A DNA stretch of 64,000 nt, taken from Streptomyces alanosinicus. GTDB taxonomy: Bacteria; Actinomycetota; Actinomycetes; Streptomycetales; Streptomycetaceae. Below are positions 41,773 through 50,183 of the stretch, piece after piece. The stretch covers positions 248,001 to 312,000 of the forward strand of contig NZ_BMVG01000008.1 in assembly GCF_014650595.1 (NCBI RefSeq), read 5' to 3'. How positions within the stretch are numbered: position 1 is the first letter of the stretch; every line of letters starts with the position of its first letter. The notes under the pieces are model-generated. The model worked only from the letters and a program-made list of their open reading frames with translations. It was not told the origin of the DNA and did no database searches. A program made the translations under genes and the position numbers.

Positions 41773-42693
41773 TCAGCCGGCCGCGGGCGCGCTCAGGTCC
41801 GCCGGCACGGGCAGCAGCCGGTAGGCGTCCCCGTGGGTGATCACGTGTCCGGCGGTCGGCGGGGCGAAGTGGGTGCCGAGCAGGAGGGCGTCCGTGTCGG
41901 CGACCGAGCGGCGCAGCGCGCTACGGGAGGCCGCCGACCGCTGCGGATCGATGTCGACGCAGGCGCCGATGGCGGGGTGGGCGAGCTGGACCGGATGGTG
42001 GATGCAGTCGCCGGTGATCAGGGCGCGCCGGCCCCGGCTGGTCAGCTCGACCGCCACATGGCCGGGGGTGTGCCCCGGTGTGGGCACAAGGCGCAGGCCC
42101 GGGGCGGTCTCGGTGCCCTCGGCCGGGACGTCGACGAGGTCCAGCAGCCCCGCCTGTTCGACCGGAATCACGGAGTCGAGGAACATCTGCCGGCGTGCCT
42201 CGTCCATGTCGTACCCGGCCCAGAAGTCCCGCTCGGCGCGCGCCGTCAGGTAGCGGGCGTGGGGAAAGGTGGGCACCCAGGCGCCGTTCTCCTCGCGTGT
42301 GTTCCAGCCGACGTGGTCGGCGTGCAGATGGGTGAGGATCACCAGGTCGACGGAGTCCGGGGAGAAGCCGGCGGCGGTGAGGCGTTCGAGATACGGGGTG
42401 CGCAGGTCGTGCCAGGCCGGGTTGGCCCGCTGCTTGCCGTTGCCGACGCCGGTGTCGACGAGGACGCGCAGCCCGCCCACGACGAACGCGAAGCTGTGGC
42501 TGTCGATGCGCAGGGTGCCGTCGCTGTCGACGAAGTGCGGGTGCAGCCAGTACTCGCCCGTCACCACCTCGGGGCGGGCGTCGGGCAGGAGCCACGCTCC
42601 GGTCTCGGGCGGCAGCGGCGCCTCGTCGACGCGGTGGACCGTGACGTCGCCCACGGTCCAGGACGGGAGCGGCTCGGCGGACAAGGGCTGCAT
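41773..42693 (-). CDS. MBL-fold metallo-hydrolase
   Basis: A 306-residue metallo-beta-lactamase-fold hydrolase. The zinc motif LVILTHLHADHVGWN (HxHxDH) is near residue 120, followed by PTPGHTPGHVAVEL and a metal-bridging Asp in LITGDCIHHPVQL. The last histidine lies in LLGTHFAPPTAGH. It resembles quorum-quenching lactonase or MBL-type esterase subfamilies, but the substrate cannot be read. Its ATG shares the sequence CATG with the divergent TetR start, so there is no spacer. The TetR is its probable regulator. Confidence 0.9.
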   Translation of the reverse strand: MQPLSAEPLPSWTVGDVTVHRVDEAPLPPETGAWLLPDARPEVVTGEYWLHPHFVDSDGTLRIDSHSFAFVVGGLRVLVDTGVGNGKQRANPAWHDLRTPYLERLTAAGFSPDSVDLVILTHLHADHVGWNTREENGAWVPTFPHARYLTARAERDFWAGYDMDEARRQMFLDSVIPVEQAGLLDLVDVPAEGTETAPGLRLVPTPGHTPGHVAVELTSRGRRALITGDCIHHPVQLAHPAIGACVDIDPQRSAASRSALRRSVADTDALLLGTHFAPPTAGHVITHGDAYRLLPVPADLSAPAAG

Positions 42694-43153
42694 GGTCCAG
42701 GCATCGGTGCACACCGCCGTCCGCGAACTCATGTCGGAGGTGGGTCGCGACGCGCTGACGGTGCCGCTGGTCGCACAGCGCGCCGGGGTCACACCGTCGA
42801 CGATCTACCGCCGCTGGGGCGACCTGCAGAAACTGCTGTCCGACGTGGCGGTGGAGCGGCTCCGCCCCGACACGGCGCCGCGGGACCACGGCGGCCTGCG
42901 GGCCGATCTCACCGCCTGGGCCGGGCAGTTCCTCGACGAGATGGCCTCCCGCGCGGCCGGCCGCGGGGAGAGCGCACCCGCCGTCGAGACGGTCATGGAC
43001 CGCGTCGTCGCTCCTCTGATGTACCGCATCCTCTTCCGCCCGGCCGGACTCGACACCGCGTACACGCGTCAGCTCGTGGCCGGGCTGCTGGACACGACTC
43101 CGGAGGCGGCGACGGATGCGGGTCCGGGCGGGAGTGAGACGTCCGGCCGGTGA
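42692..43153 (+). CDS. TetR family regulator, short N-terminus
   Basis: A 153-residue TetR-type protein with a complete HTH (VHTAVRELMSEVGRDALTVP, then VAQRAGVTPSTIYRRWGDLQ). It is short for the family at both ends: the ~10-15 basic residues that usually precede the HTH are absent. The ATG overlaps the divergent MBL gene start by 2 nt, so promoters must sit inside coding sequence or the mRNAs must be leaderless. The gene may be slightly truncated. A MITE-like element begins 15 nt after the stop. Confidence 0.78.
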   Translation: MVQASVHTAVRELMSEVGRDALTVPLVAQRAGVTPSTIYRRWGDLQKLLSDVAVERLRPDTAPRDHGGLRADLTAWAGQFLDEMASRAAGRGESAPAVETVMDRVVAPLMYRILFRPAGLDTAYTRQLVAGLLDTTPEAATDAGPGGSETSGR

Positions 43154-43168
43154 CGAGAGCCGAGGGGG

Positions 43169-43359
43169 CTAGGGCCTGTCCGGCGGATCCTGTCGCGGAC
43201 GCGGGGGTCGGCACGCCCATCTGCGGCGTTGTCGTCGGTCGCCGACGCTCCGCGTCGACTCCCTCCTCCGCCTTGCAGCTGGACGCACCGACCCCCGCTC
43301 ACCTGCGCCGATGAGGCGCCGTCACTTTCCCGCGACCTGATCCGCCGGACAGGCCCTAG
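43169..43359. mobile_element. 191-bp MITE-like palindromic element
   Basis: The ends are perfect 21-bp inverted repeats: CTAGGGCCTGTCCGGCGGAT plus C at 43169-43189, and its complement at 43339-43359. Inner complementary segments occur (GCGGGGGTCGG 43201-43211 with CCGACCCCCGC 43288-43298; GTCGCGG near 43192 with CCGCGAC near 43331). It encodes nothing convincing. The CTAG at each tip could be the target duplication. Length, long terminal repeats and lack of coding sequence fit a non-autonomous transposable element. Confidence 0.65.
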
Positions 43360-43458
43360 GCCCTGAGCGGCGCACCGGGGCGAGAGATGCCGGGACCGCA
43401 CCCGTGCGGGAAGATCGAGGGACCGGGCGGACCAGGCGACCGGGTGGAAGGAGCGACC

Positions 43459-46400
43459 GTGGGCATACGCACCTGGATCGACTCCTGGCCCGTCTACCGC
43501 CAGCTGACCGGCAGCGATCCGCTGGGCCGGGGTGCCGCGGCGAAGAGCGCGCACAGCGAGCGGCTCACCCCCCGGGTGGCCACCGCCGACCGCGTCGTGA
43601 AATCGGTCTGCCCGTACTGCGCGGTGGGCTGCGGTCAGAACGTCTACGTCCAGGACGAGCGGGTCACCCAGATCGAGGGCGACCCGGACTCCCCCGTCTC
43701 ACGCGGCCGGCTGTGCCCCAAGGGCGCGGCGAGCCTGCAGCTGACCACCGGGGACGCGCGCGAGCGCCAGGTCCTCCACAGGCGGCCGTACGCGACCGAA
43801 TGGGAGCCGCTGGACCTCGGCACGGCGATGGACATGATCGCGGACCGGGTGATCGAGGCACGCCGTGCGGGCTGGCAGTGGACGGTCGACGAGACCCGCA
43901 CCCGGCGCACCCTCGGCATCGCCAGTCTCGGCGGGGCCACGCTCGACAACGAAGAGAACTACCTGATCAAGAAGTTGTTCACCGCGCTCGGCGCGATCCA
44001 GCTCGAGAACCAGGCGCGGGTTTGACACTCCTCCACCGTTCCCGGTCTGGGAACCTCGTTCGGACGCGGCGGCGCGACCACCTTCCAGCAGGACCTGCAG
44101 AACGCGGACTGCGTCGTCATCGAGGGCTCGAACATGGCCGAGTGCCATCCGGTCGGGTTCCAGTGGGTGATGGAGGCCAAGGCGCGGGGCGCGAAGCTGA
44201 TCCACGTCGACCCGCGGTTCACCCGCACCAGCGCGCTGGCCGACGTCCATGTGCCGCTGCGCGCGGGCACGGACATCGCCTTCCTCGGCGGGATCGTCCA
44301 CTACGTCCTGGAGCAGGACAAGTACTTCCGTGAGTACGTCGTGGCGTACACCAACGCCCCGCTGATCCTGCGGGAGGACTTCCACGACACCGAGGACCTG
44401 GGTGGCGTGTTCTCCGGCCTCGATGCCGCCAACCGCACGTACGACACGGGCAGCTGGCAGTACGAGGGCGGCGCGGGCGCGCCTGCGCGGGACGAGACGC
44501 TGACCCATCCGCGCTGTGTGCTCCAGGTGCTGAAGCGGCACTTCGCCCGCTACACACCGGAGCTGGTCGAGGAGGTCTGCGGCGTGCCGCGGGGCCTGTT
44601 CCGGCAGGTGTGCGAGCTGGTCACGGAGAACTCCGGCTGCGACCCTACGACGGCGTTCGCGTACGCGGTCGGCTGGACCCAGCACACGGTGGGTGTGCAG
44701 TACATCCGCGCGGCGGCCGTACTGCAGACCCTGCTCGGCAACATCGGCCGGCCGGGCGGCGGCATCCTCGCCCTGCGCGGCCACGCCTCCATCCAGGGCT
44801 CCACGGACATCCCGACGCTGTACAACCTGCTGCCGGGCTACATCCCGATGCCGGACGCCCGCCGGCACCCGGACCTGGCCGCCTTCGTCGAGGCCGGGAC
44901 GGCCCCCAAGGGGTACTGGGGCAACATGCGCGCGTACATGGTCAGCCTGCTCAAGGCGTACTGGGGTGCGGCGGCGCGGGCCGACAACGACTTCTGCTTC
45001 GACTATCTGCCCCGGCTGACCGGCTCCCACTCGGCGTACGAGACGGCCCTGGCCCAGCTGGACGGCGTCTGCAAGGGCTACGTCCTCTTCGGTGAGAACC
45101 CGGCGGTGGGCAACGCCGACGCCAAGGTGATGCGGCTCGGGATGGCGAACCTGGACTGGCTGGTGGTGCGCGACTTCTCGCTGATCGAGTCGGCGACATG
45201 GTGGAAGGACGGGCCCGAGATCGAGACCGGTGAGCTGCGCTGCGCGGACATCCGCACCGAGGTGTTCTTCCTGCCGGCCGCCGCGCACACCGAGAAGGAC
45301 GGCAGTTTCACCAACACCCAGCGGCTGCTGCAGTGGCACCACCAGGCCGTCGAGCCGCCCGGCGACGCGCGCAGCGACCTGTGGTTCACCTACCATCTGG
45401 GGCGGCTCGTCCGGGAGAGGCTCGCGGGGTCCACCGATGAGATGGACCGGCCCATGCTCGATCTGGCCTGGGACTATCCGACGAAGGGCGGGCTCGCCGA
45501 GCCGGACGCGGAGGCCGTGCTCGCCGAGATCAACGGCCATGACGCCGAGGGCGCCCCGCTCTCCTCCTACGAGCAGCTGAAGCCCGACGGCTCCACCACC
45601 TGCGGCTGCTGGATCTACTGCGGTGTCTACGCCGACGGCGTCAACCAGGCCGCCCGCCGCAGGCCCGGCCGGGAGCAGGACTGGGTGGCGGCCGAGTGGG
45701 CGTGGGCGTGGCCGGCCAACCGCCGGATCCTGTACAACCGTGCCTCCGCCGACCCGCGCGGCAGACCGTGGAGCACGCGCAAGGCGCTGGTGTGGTGGGA
45801 CCCGGACAAGGGCGAGTGGTCCGGATACGACGTCCCCGACATCAAGAGGGACAAGGCGCCCGATCACCGGCCCCCCGAGGACGCGACCGGCCCGGCGGCA
45901 CTGTCCGGCACGGACCCGTTCATCATGCAGGCCGACGGCAAGGCCGCGCTGTATGTGCCGACCGGACTCGCCGACGGCCCGCTCCCGGCCCACTACGAGC
46001 CGCAGGACTCGCCGTTCCCGAACCTCCTCTACCACCAACAGCGCAATCCTGTACGGCAGTTGCTGCCCTCGCTCCCCGACAACCGCTATCAGCCGAGCGG
46101 TGACGAGCCCGGTGCGGAGGTGTTCCCGTACGTGGCCACCACCTACCGGCTGACCGAGCACCACACCGCCGGCGGTATGTCCCGCTGGCAGCCGTATCTG
46201 GCCGAGCTGCAGCCGGAGTTCTTCTGCGAGGTGTCCCCCGGACTCGCGGCCGAGCGGGGCCTGGAGCACACCGGGTGGGCGACGATCGTCAGCGCTCGCG
46301 CGGTGATCGAGGCACGGGTCCTGGTGACGGACCGGATGACACCGCTGACGGTGCAGGGGCGCCGGCTGCACCAGGTGGGGCTGCCCTACCACTGGGGCCC

Positions 46401-46599
46401 CAACGGCTACAGCACCGGGGACGCGGCCAACGAACTGCTGCATCTGTCCCTGGATCCGAACGTCCACATCCAGGAGTCGAAGGCGTTCGCCGTGGACATC
46501 CGCCCCGGCCGCCGGCCACGCGGCCCGGCGTCCGTGGCACTGGTGCGGGCCTACCGCAGACGGGCCGGCATCGACGAGCACACCGGCACGGAGCCCTGA
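43459..46599 (+). CDS. fdhA: Formate dehydrogenase catalytic (alpha) subunit, selenoprotein
   Basis: A molybdo/tungsto-bis-MGD oxidoreductase that oxidises formate to CO2. Read through the in-frame TGA at 44023-44025 it has 1046 residues. C51, C54, C58 and C86 (VCPYCAVGCG ... RGRLCPKGAA) bind a [4Fe-4S] cluster. The sequence runs QLENQARV-(TGA)-HSSTVPGLGTSFGRG, exactly where FDHs carry the Mo-ligand selenocysteine (Sec189). MGD-binding parts follow (ADCVVIEGSNMAECHPVGFQ, HVDPRFTRTSA). No Tat motif is seen. The GTG start at 43459 has GGAAGGAG 5 nt upstream. Partner subunits lie 4 kb upstream; the selenium genes are outside the window. Confidence 0.9.
44023..44060 (+). promoter_or_regulatory. 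Bacterial SECIS-like hairpin at the in-frame TGA
   Basis: Directly after the TGA, GTTCCC (44038-44043) and GGGAAC (44049-44054) form a 6-bp stem with the loop GGTCT (44044-44048), 18 nt downstream of the TGA. A GGUCU apical loop at this distance is the SelB-recognised feature of the E. coli fdhF/fdnG SECIS elements. Confidence 0.85.
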
Positions 46600-46875
46600 G
46601 GCACCGGAACAGACACGGGCATCGGCGGCCGCGCGGGTTCATGGGGTGCCGTCGAGGGGCTGGCAGTGGGCGAGGAGAGCGCGGTGGACCGCAGGCGTGG
46701 CGCTGACGCGCAGGGTGTGGTCCTGTCCGCGCCGTACGCGCTGGCGGAACGGGCAGTCACTGCTGGTCGGTCGAGACTCGCTTGTCGACCAGGTTCGCCG
46801 CCGAGGGCCCCTCCGGACGGGGCTTCCCCCGACCGGCGACCATCTGCAGGGAGGCCGGCCTGAACACGCCGGAAC

Positions 46876-47610
46876 CTACGCCGGCTCGGGTCGTTCCGGG
46901 TTCGGGACGAAGGCGGGTAGCGCGGCGAGGCTGTGGCGCACGGCCTCGCCGCCGTACTCGAACATCTGCCGCTCGTAGTCGCCGACCGCGCCGATGAGGT
47001 CTTGGCGGCGCTCGACGGCCCCGATCAGGCAGCGGCGCAGCAGGTCGGCGTCGCGCAGCGCGGTGTTCGCACCGTTGCCGCCGGTCGGGGAGGTGGCGTG
47101 GATGGCGTCTCCGAGCAGCGTGACCGGACCGGGCGCCCAGCGCTCGCGGGGCTCGACCACCCGGATGGACAGCAGGGTGCTGTTGTCCGGGTCGGCCTGC
47201 TCGATGAGCGCCCGCAGCTCCGGGTGCCAGCCCTCCATCCTGGACAGCACGGCCTCCTGCGCGGTCGGGGCGCCGAGCGAGCCGTTCGACGGAAGGATCA
47301 TGGCCCAGCGTACGTAGTCGCCGATGTCGGGCAGCGTGACTTCGGGGGCCAGTTGTCCGGCGGCTTGCTTCGGCGGGGTACGGAAGCGCATCGCGCCGAG
47401 CAGCAGGCTGACGCCGTCGCCCGCGATCTTCGAGCCATAGGCCTTGGACAGGCCGGCGAACTCGTCGGTCAGCGGGGTGCGGCCGATGACGAACCGGACG
47501 CCGGTGTCGGTCGGGGTGGTCTGCGGCGACAACACGCCGCGGACCGCGGAGGCGACGCCGTCCGCGCCGACGAGCAGCTCGGCGGTGGCCGGGTCGCGGC
47601 GGGCGAACCG
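46876..47610 (-). pseudogene. FAD-dependent monooxygenase, 5' end lost
   Basis: The C-terminal two thirds of an aromatic/tetracycline-type flavin monooxygenase is recognisable: the DG motif in ELLVGADGVASAVRGVLSPQ, the middle substrate sheet, and the GD motif ERWAPGPVTLLGDAIHATSP with GGNGANTALRDADLL. The N-terminal GxGxxG FAD-binding fold is missing. Upstream of 47610 the frame becomes Arg/Pro-rich noise in all three frames. The open frame formally extends to 47817, but no ribosome site is seen. It is best regarded as a decayed gene. The 276-bp spacer to fdhA holds no supportable gene. Confidence 0.7.
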
Positions 47611-47896
47611 GGCCGCGCAGGACCCGGTCGGTGCGCGGGACACGGCGGCGCGCGTCGCCGGCGTCCGGCGTCCGTGCGGCGGTGGCGTCGCGGCGCTCCA
47701 CGGGGCGGGAGCGGATCCCGGCCGTCCCGGTCCGCCCGTCCGTCGTGCTCGCCGTCCGCTGCTCCATGCCGCGTCTGTCCCTCCGCTTCGGACCGTGCTC
47801 CTGCGGGCTGCGCCCATGGTCTCCCGGCGCCCCGGACCGGCCGTTCGACACGCCGGGACCGGCCAGGACCCCGGCCGCCCGGCGGAGCGCGCCGGG

Positions 47897-48955
47897 TCAT
47901 CGGGGCCCGGTGGGCGAGCGCCACTCTTCGCTGCCGTCGCCGCCTTCGCCGCCTTCGGTGCCTTCGGTGCCTTCGGTGCCTTCGGTGCCCGGCTGCGGTC
48001 GGGGCGGTGGAGCGCCGCCCGCGGTGAGGTGTTCCAGCACCTCGACCAGTTCCTGACAGGCCTTCTCCACCGAGCGCCTGGTGTTGCGCTGTTCGGTGAT
48101 CAGCGCGGAGAGCAGCAGCGCGGTCAGCGCCATCGAGCCGTTGAACGTCTGCAGCTTCGCCATGATCTCGATCCGGCTGAGGCCCCTGAAGGCCCCGACG
48201 CCGTCCGTCGCGGCGACGGAGGCCAGCACGGACGTCAGCAGCGCGCACAGCACACTGCCCAGGAGCTGGAAGCGCAGGGCGGCCCAGATCAGGAGCGGGT
48301 AGACGAGGTAGAGGAGGCTGAGCGGGCTGTAGACGGCCAACGGCACCAGAGTGCAGGCGACGACGGCGAGCGCGGTCGCCTCCTTCCAGCGGGCCAGGGA
48401 CGGCGGCCGGCGCGCGCCGTGCAGCAACAGCAGCAGCGGGGTGACGAGCAGGACGCCCATGGCGTCGCCCACCCACCAGGCGAGCCAGACGGGGCAGAAG
48501 CTGTGCGCGTCGAGCTTGCCGGTGAGCACGAGGAGGCCGACGCCGGCGGTCGAGCTGATCAGCATCGCGCCCAGCGCGCCCAGGAACACCAGGGCGACGC
48601 CGTCGCGCAGCCGGCCGAGGTCGGTGTGGAAGCCGGCCCGGCGCAGCAGGAGCACCGCGACCACCGGTGCGGCGGTCTGAGCGGCGAGGGTGCCGAGCAC
48701 GTCGAGGTGGGGGGTGGTGAGGTAGAGCACCGCGAAGAAGGCGCCGATCGTGATGCCGGGCCAGCAGCGCAGGCCGAGGATCAGCAGGGCGGCGACGGCG
48801 ACGCCGGTCGGCGGCCAGATGGGGGTGACGACGGCGCTCTCGACGGAGAGTTCGCGCAGGAGTCCGAGCCGGGCCGCGGCGTAGTAGCAGGCCGCGACGG
48901 CCAGTACCTGGACGGCGTAGCCGCCCGGCCGGCGCAGATCCTCGAAACCCACCAC
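47897..48955 (-). CDS. MASE1-domain membrane sensor without output domain
   Basis: A 352-residue integral protein with about eight helices. LLRELSVESAVVTPIWPPTG, then VAALLILGLRCWPGITIGAF, and WLAWWVGDAMGVLLVTPLLL are MASE1 hallmarks. After the last helix comes a short coiled-coil-like segment (TEQRNTRRSVEKACQELVEV) and a low-complexity tail with EGT repeats; no GGDEF, kinase or PP2C domain follows. Four copies of a 9-bp repeat (about 47944-47985) encode the tail. It may act with the PP2C phosphatase encoded 187 nt upstream on the same strand. Confidence 0.85.
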   Translation of the reverse strand: MVGFEDLRRPGGYAVQVLAVAACYYAAARLGLLRELSVESAVVTPIWPPTGVAVAALLILGLRCWPGITIGAFFAVLYLTTPHLDVLGTLAAQTAAPVVAVLLLRRAGFHTDLGRLRDGVALVFLGALGAMLISSTAGVGLLVLTGKLDAHSFCPVWLAWWVGDAMGVLLVTPLLLLLHGARRPPSLARWKEATALAVVACTLVPLAVYSPLSLLYLVYPLLIWAALRFQLLGSVLCALLTSVLASVAATDGVGAFRGLSRIEIMAKLQTFNGSMALTALLLSALITEQRNTRRSVEKACQELVEVLEHLTAGGAPPPRPQPGTEGTEGTEGTEGGEGGDGSEEWRSPTGPR

Positions 48956-49142
48956 AGCAGCAATCTCACACGGGCCGCGCCGCCTCGGCGAGGCGAGGGC
49001 CGGTGCCGTCCGCCCCTATGGCTGAATCCCGAACGCCTCGCGCATCACCCGGACGAGTCACCCGGGGCAGGCTGCCCGGCTGTCGCCGGCGCCGGCCCCC
49101 GCCCGATCCGCAGGCCCGCGCCCGTCGGGTCGGCCGGCCCGG

Positions 49143-49973
49143 TCACGGGTGCTGTGCGGGGCTGTCCAGGCCGACGACGAGGACGGCCGCGTCGTCCTCG
49201 TGTCCGACGCTCTCGGCGCCCTTGATCACGGCGGCGGCCAGCGCATGGGCCTCCAGGCCGGCGACGGCGGCGATCCCGGCGAGGCGTACCACCTGGTCGA
49301 GGCCGGCCTCGATGCTCAGCGAGGGGCCCTCCACCACTCCGTCGGTGACCAGGACGAACACCCCGCCCGTGGCGAGCCGGTGCCGGGTCACCGGGAACTC
49401 CATGCCCTTGTCGATGCCGAGCGGCGGCCCTCCCTCGTCGTCCACGACGCCGGACTTGCCGTCCGCCGTGGCCCACACGAACGGGATATGGCCGGCCCGT
49501 GCGCTCTCCAGCACCCCGGTGGCCGGGTCGAGACGCATGAACGTGCAGGTGGCGAACAGCTCGCTGCCCAGCGCGAGCAGCAGGTCGTTGGTGCGGCCGA
49601 GCAGTTCCCCCGGCTCTCCGGTCACGGAGGCGAGGGCACGCAGTCCGACCCGCACCTGGCCCATGAAGGCCGCGGCCTCGATGTTGTGCCCCTGTACGTC
49701 GCCGATGGACAGCCCGATCCGCCCGTCGGGCAGGGTGAACGCGTCGTACCAGTCGCCGCCCACATTGAGACCGAGGTTGGCCGGTGTGTAGCGGACGGCG
49801 AGATGCACTCCGGGGGCGGTGGGCAGGTCCCGGGGCAGCATGCCGCGCTGCAGCTCGATGGCCAGCTCGACCTGGGTGCGCTGCAGCTCCGCGCGCTCGC
49901 GTGCCTGGGCGGTGAGCGAACCGAGTCTGGCCAGCAGCTCGTCGCCGTCGTCCGTGGAGCGCTTGCGGGGCAT
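49143..49973 (-). CDS. PP2C/SpoIIE-type serine phosphatase (RsbU-like)
   Basis: A 276-residue cytoplasmic phosphatase. A short coiled coil (ERAELQRTQVELAIELQRGM) leads into the RsbU/SpoIIE domain. LPRDLPTAPGVHLAVRYTPA, NVGGDWYDAF (metal Asp), IGLSIGDVQGHNIEAAAFMG (metal Asp; the usual Gly after GH is Asn), FVLVTDGVVEGP and HEDDAAVLVVGLD complete the metal site. Such enzymes dephosphorylate anti-anti-sigma factors in partner-switching cascades. No sensor domain is attached. The MASE1 protein gene downstream could provide sensing. The ATG at 49973 lacks a strong ribosome site. Confidence 0.92.
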   Translation of the reverse strand: MPRKRSTDDGDELLARLGSLTAQARERAELQRTQVELAIELQRGMLPRDLPTAPGVHLAVRYTPANLGLNVGGDWYDAFTLPDGRIGLSIGDVQGHNIEAAAFMGQVRVGLRALASVTGEPGELLGRTNDLLLALGSELFATCTFMRLDPATGVLESARAGHIPFVWATADGKSGVVDDEGGPPLGIDKGMEFPVTRHRLATGGVFVLVTDGVVEGPSLSIEAGLDQVVRLAGIAAVAGLEAHALAAAVIKGAESVGHEDDAAVLVVGLDSPAQHP

Positions 49974-50183
49974 CGATCACTTCCGGCGCGGCGGAGGCCT
50001 TCGACGACCGTCCGCCTGAATGTTCGGCAAATGCCTAGATTTTACCTATTTCGGCTGATCGTGCCGCGCGGCATCGGCGTGCGCTCGCCGCCGACGCCGC
50101 TCTCGGGAGCCCTCTGAAGCCCTCTGGAACTTTCTGAACTTTCACCAGTCTCATACCTCCGGCCACGAGCTGGGCCGCATGTC

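Noticed and set aside
43154..43458. tRNA-Sec gene or other structured RNA upstream of fdhA
   Set aside because: The complementarity belongs to terminal inverted repeats; there is no GGTTC T-loop, acceptor pairing or UCA anticodon arrangement.
44023..44025. TGA as a true stop, making a 188-residue fragment and a separate 821-residue gene
   Set aside because: The TGA lies at the Mo-ligand Sec/Cys position, coding conservation continues without a gap in the same frame, and a SECIS-like hairpin follows at once.
46600..46875. Additional FDH accessory gene (fdhD/fdhE) downstream of fdhA
   Set aside because: No frame shows recognisable motifs or a ribosome site, and the short frames are Arg/Pro-rich.
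47631..49225. 593-residue plus-strand frame
   Set aside because: It lies antisense to MASE1 and the monooxygenase remnant and shows only low-complexity Gln/Glu/Arg content.
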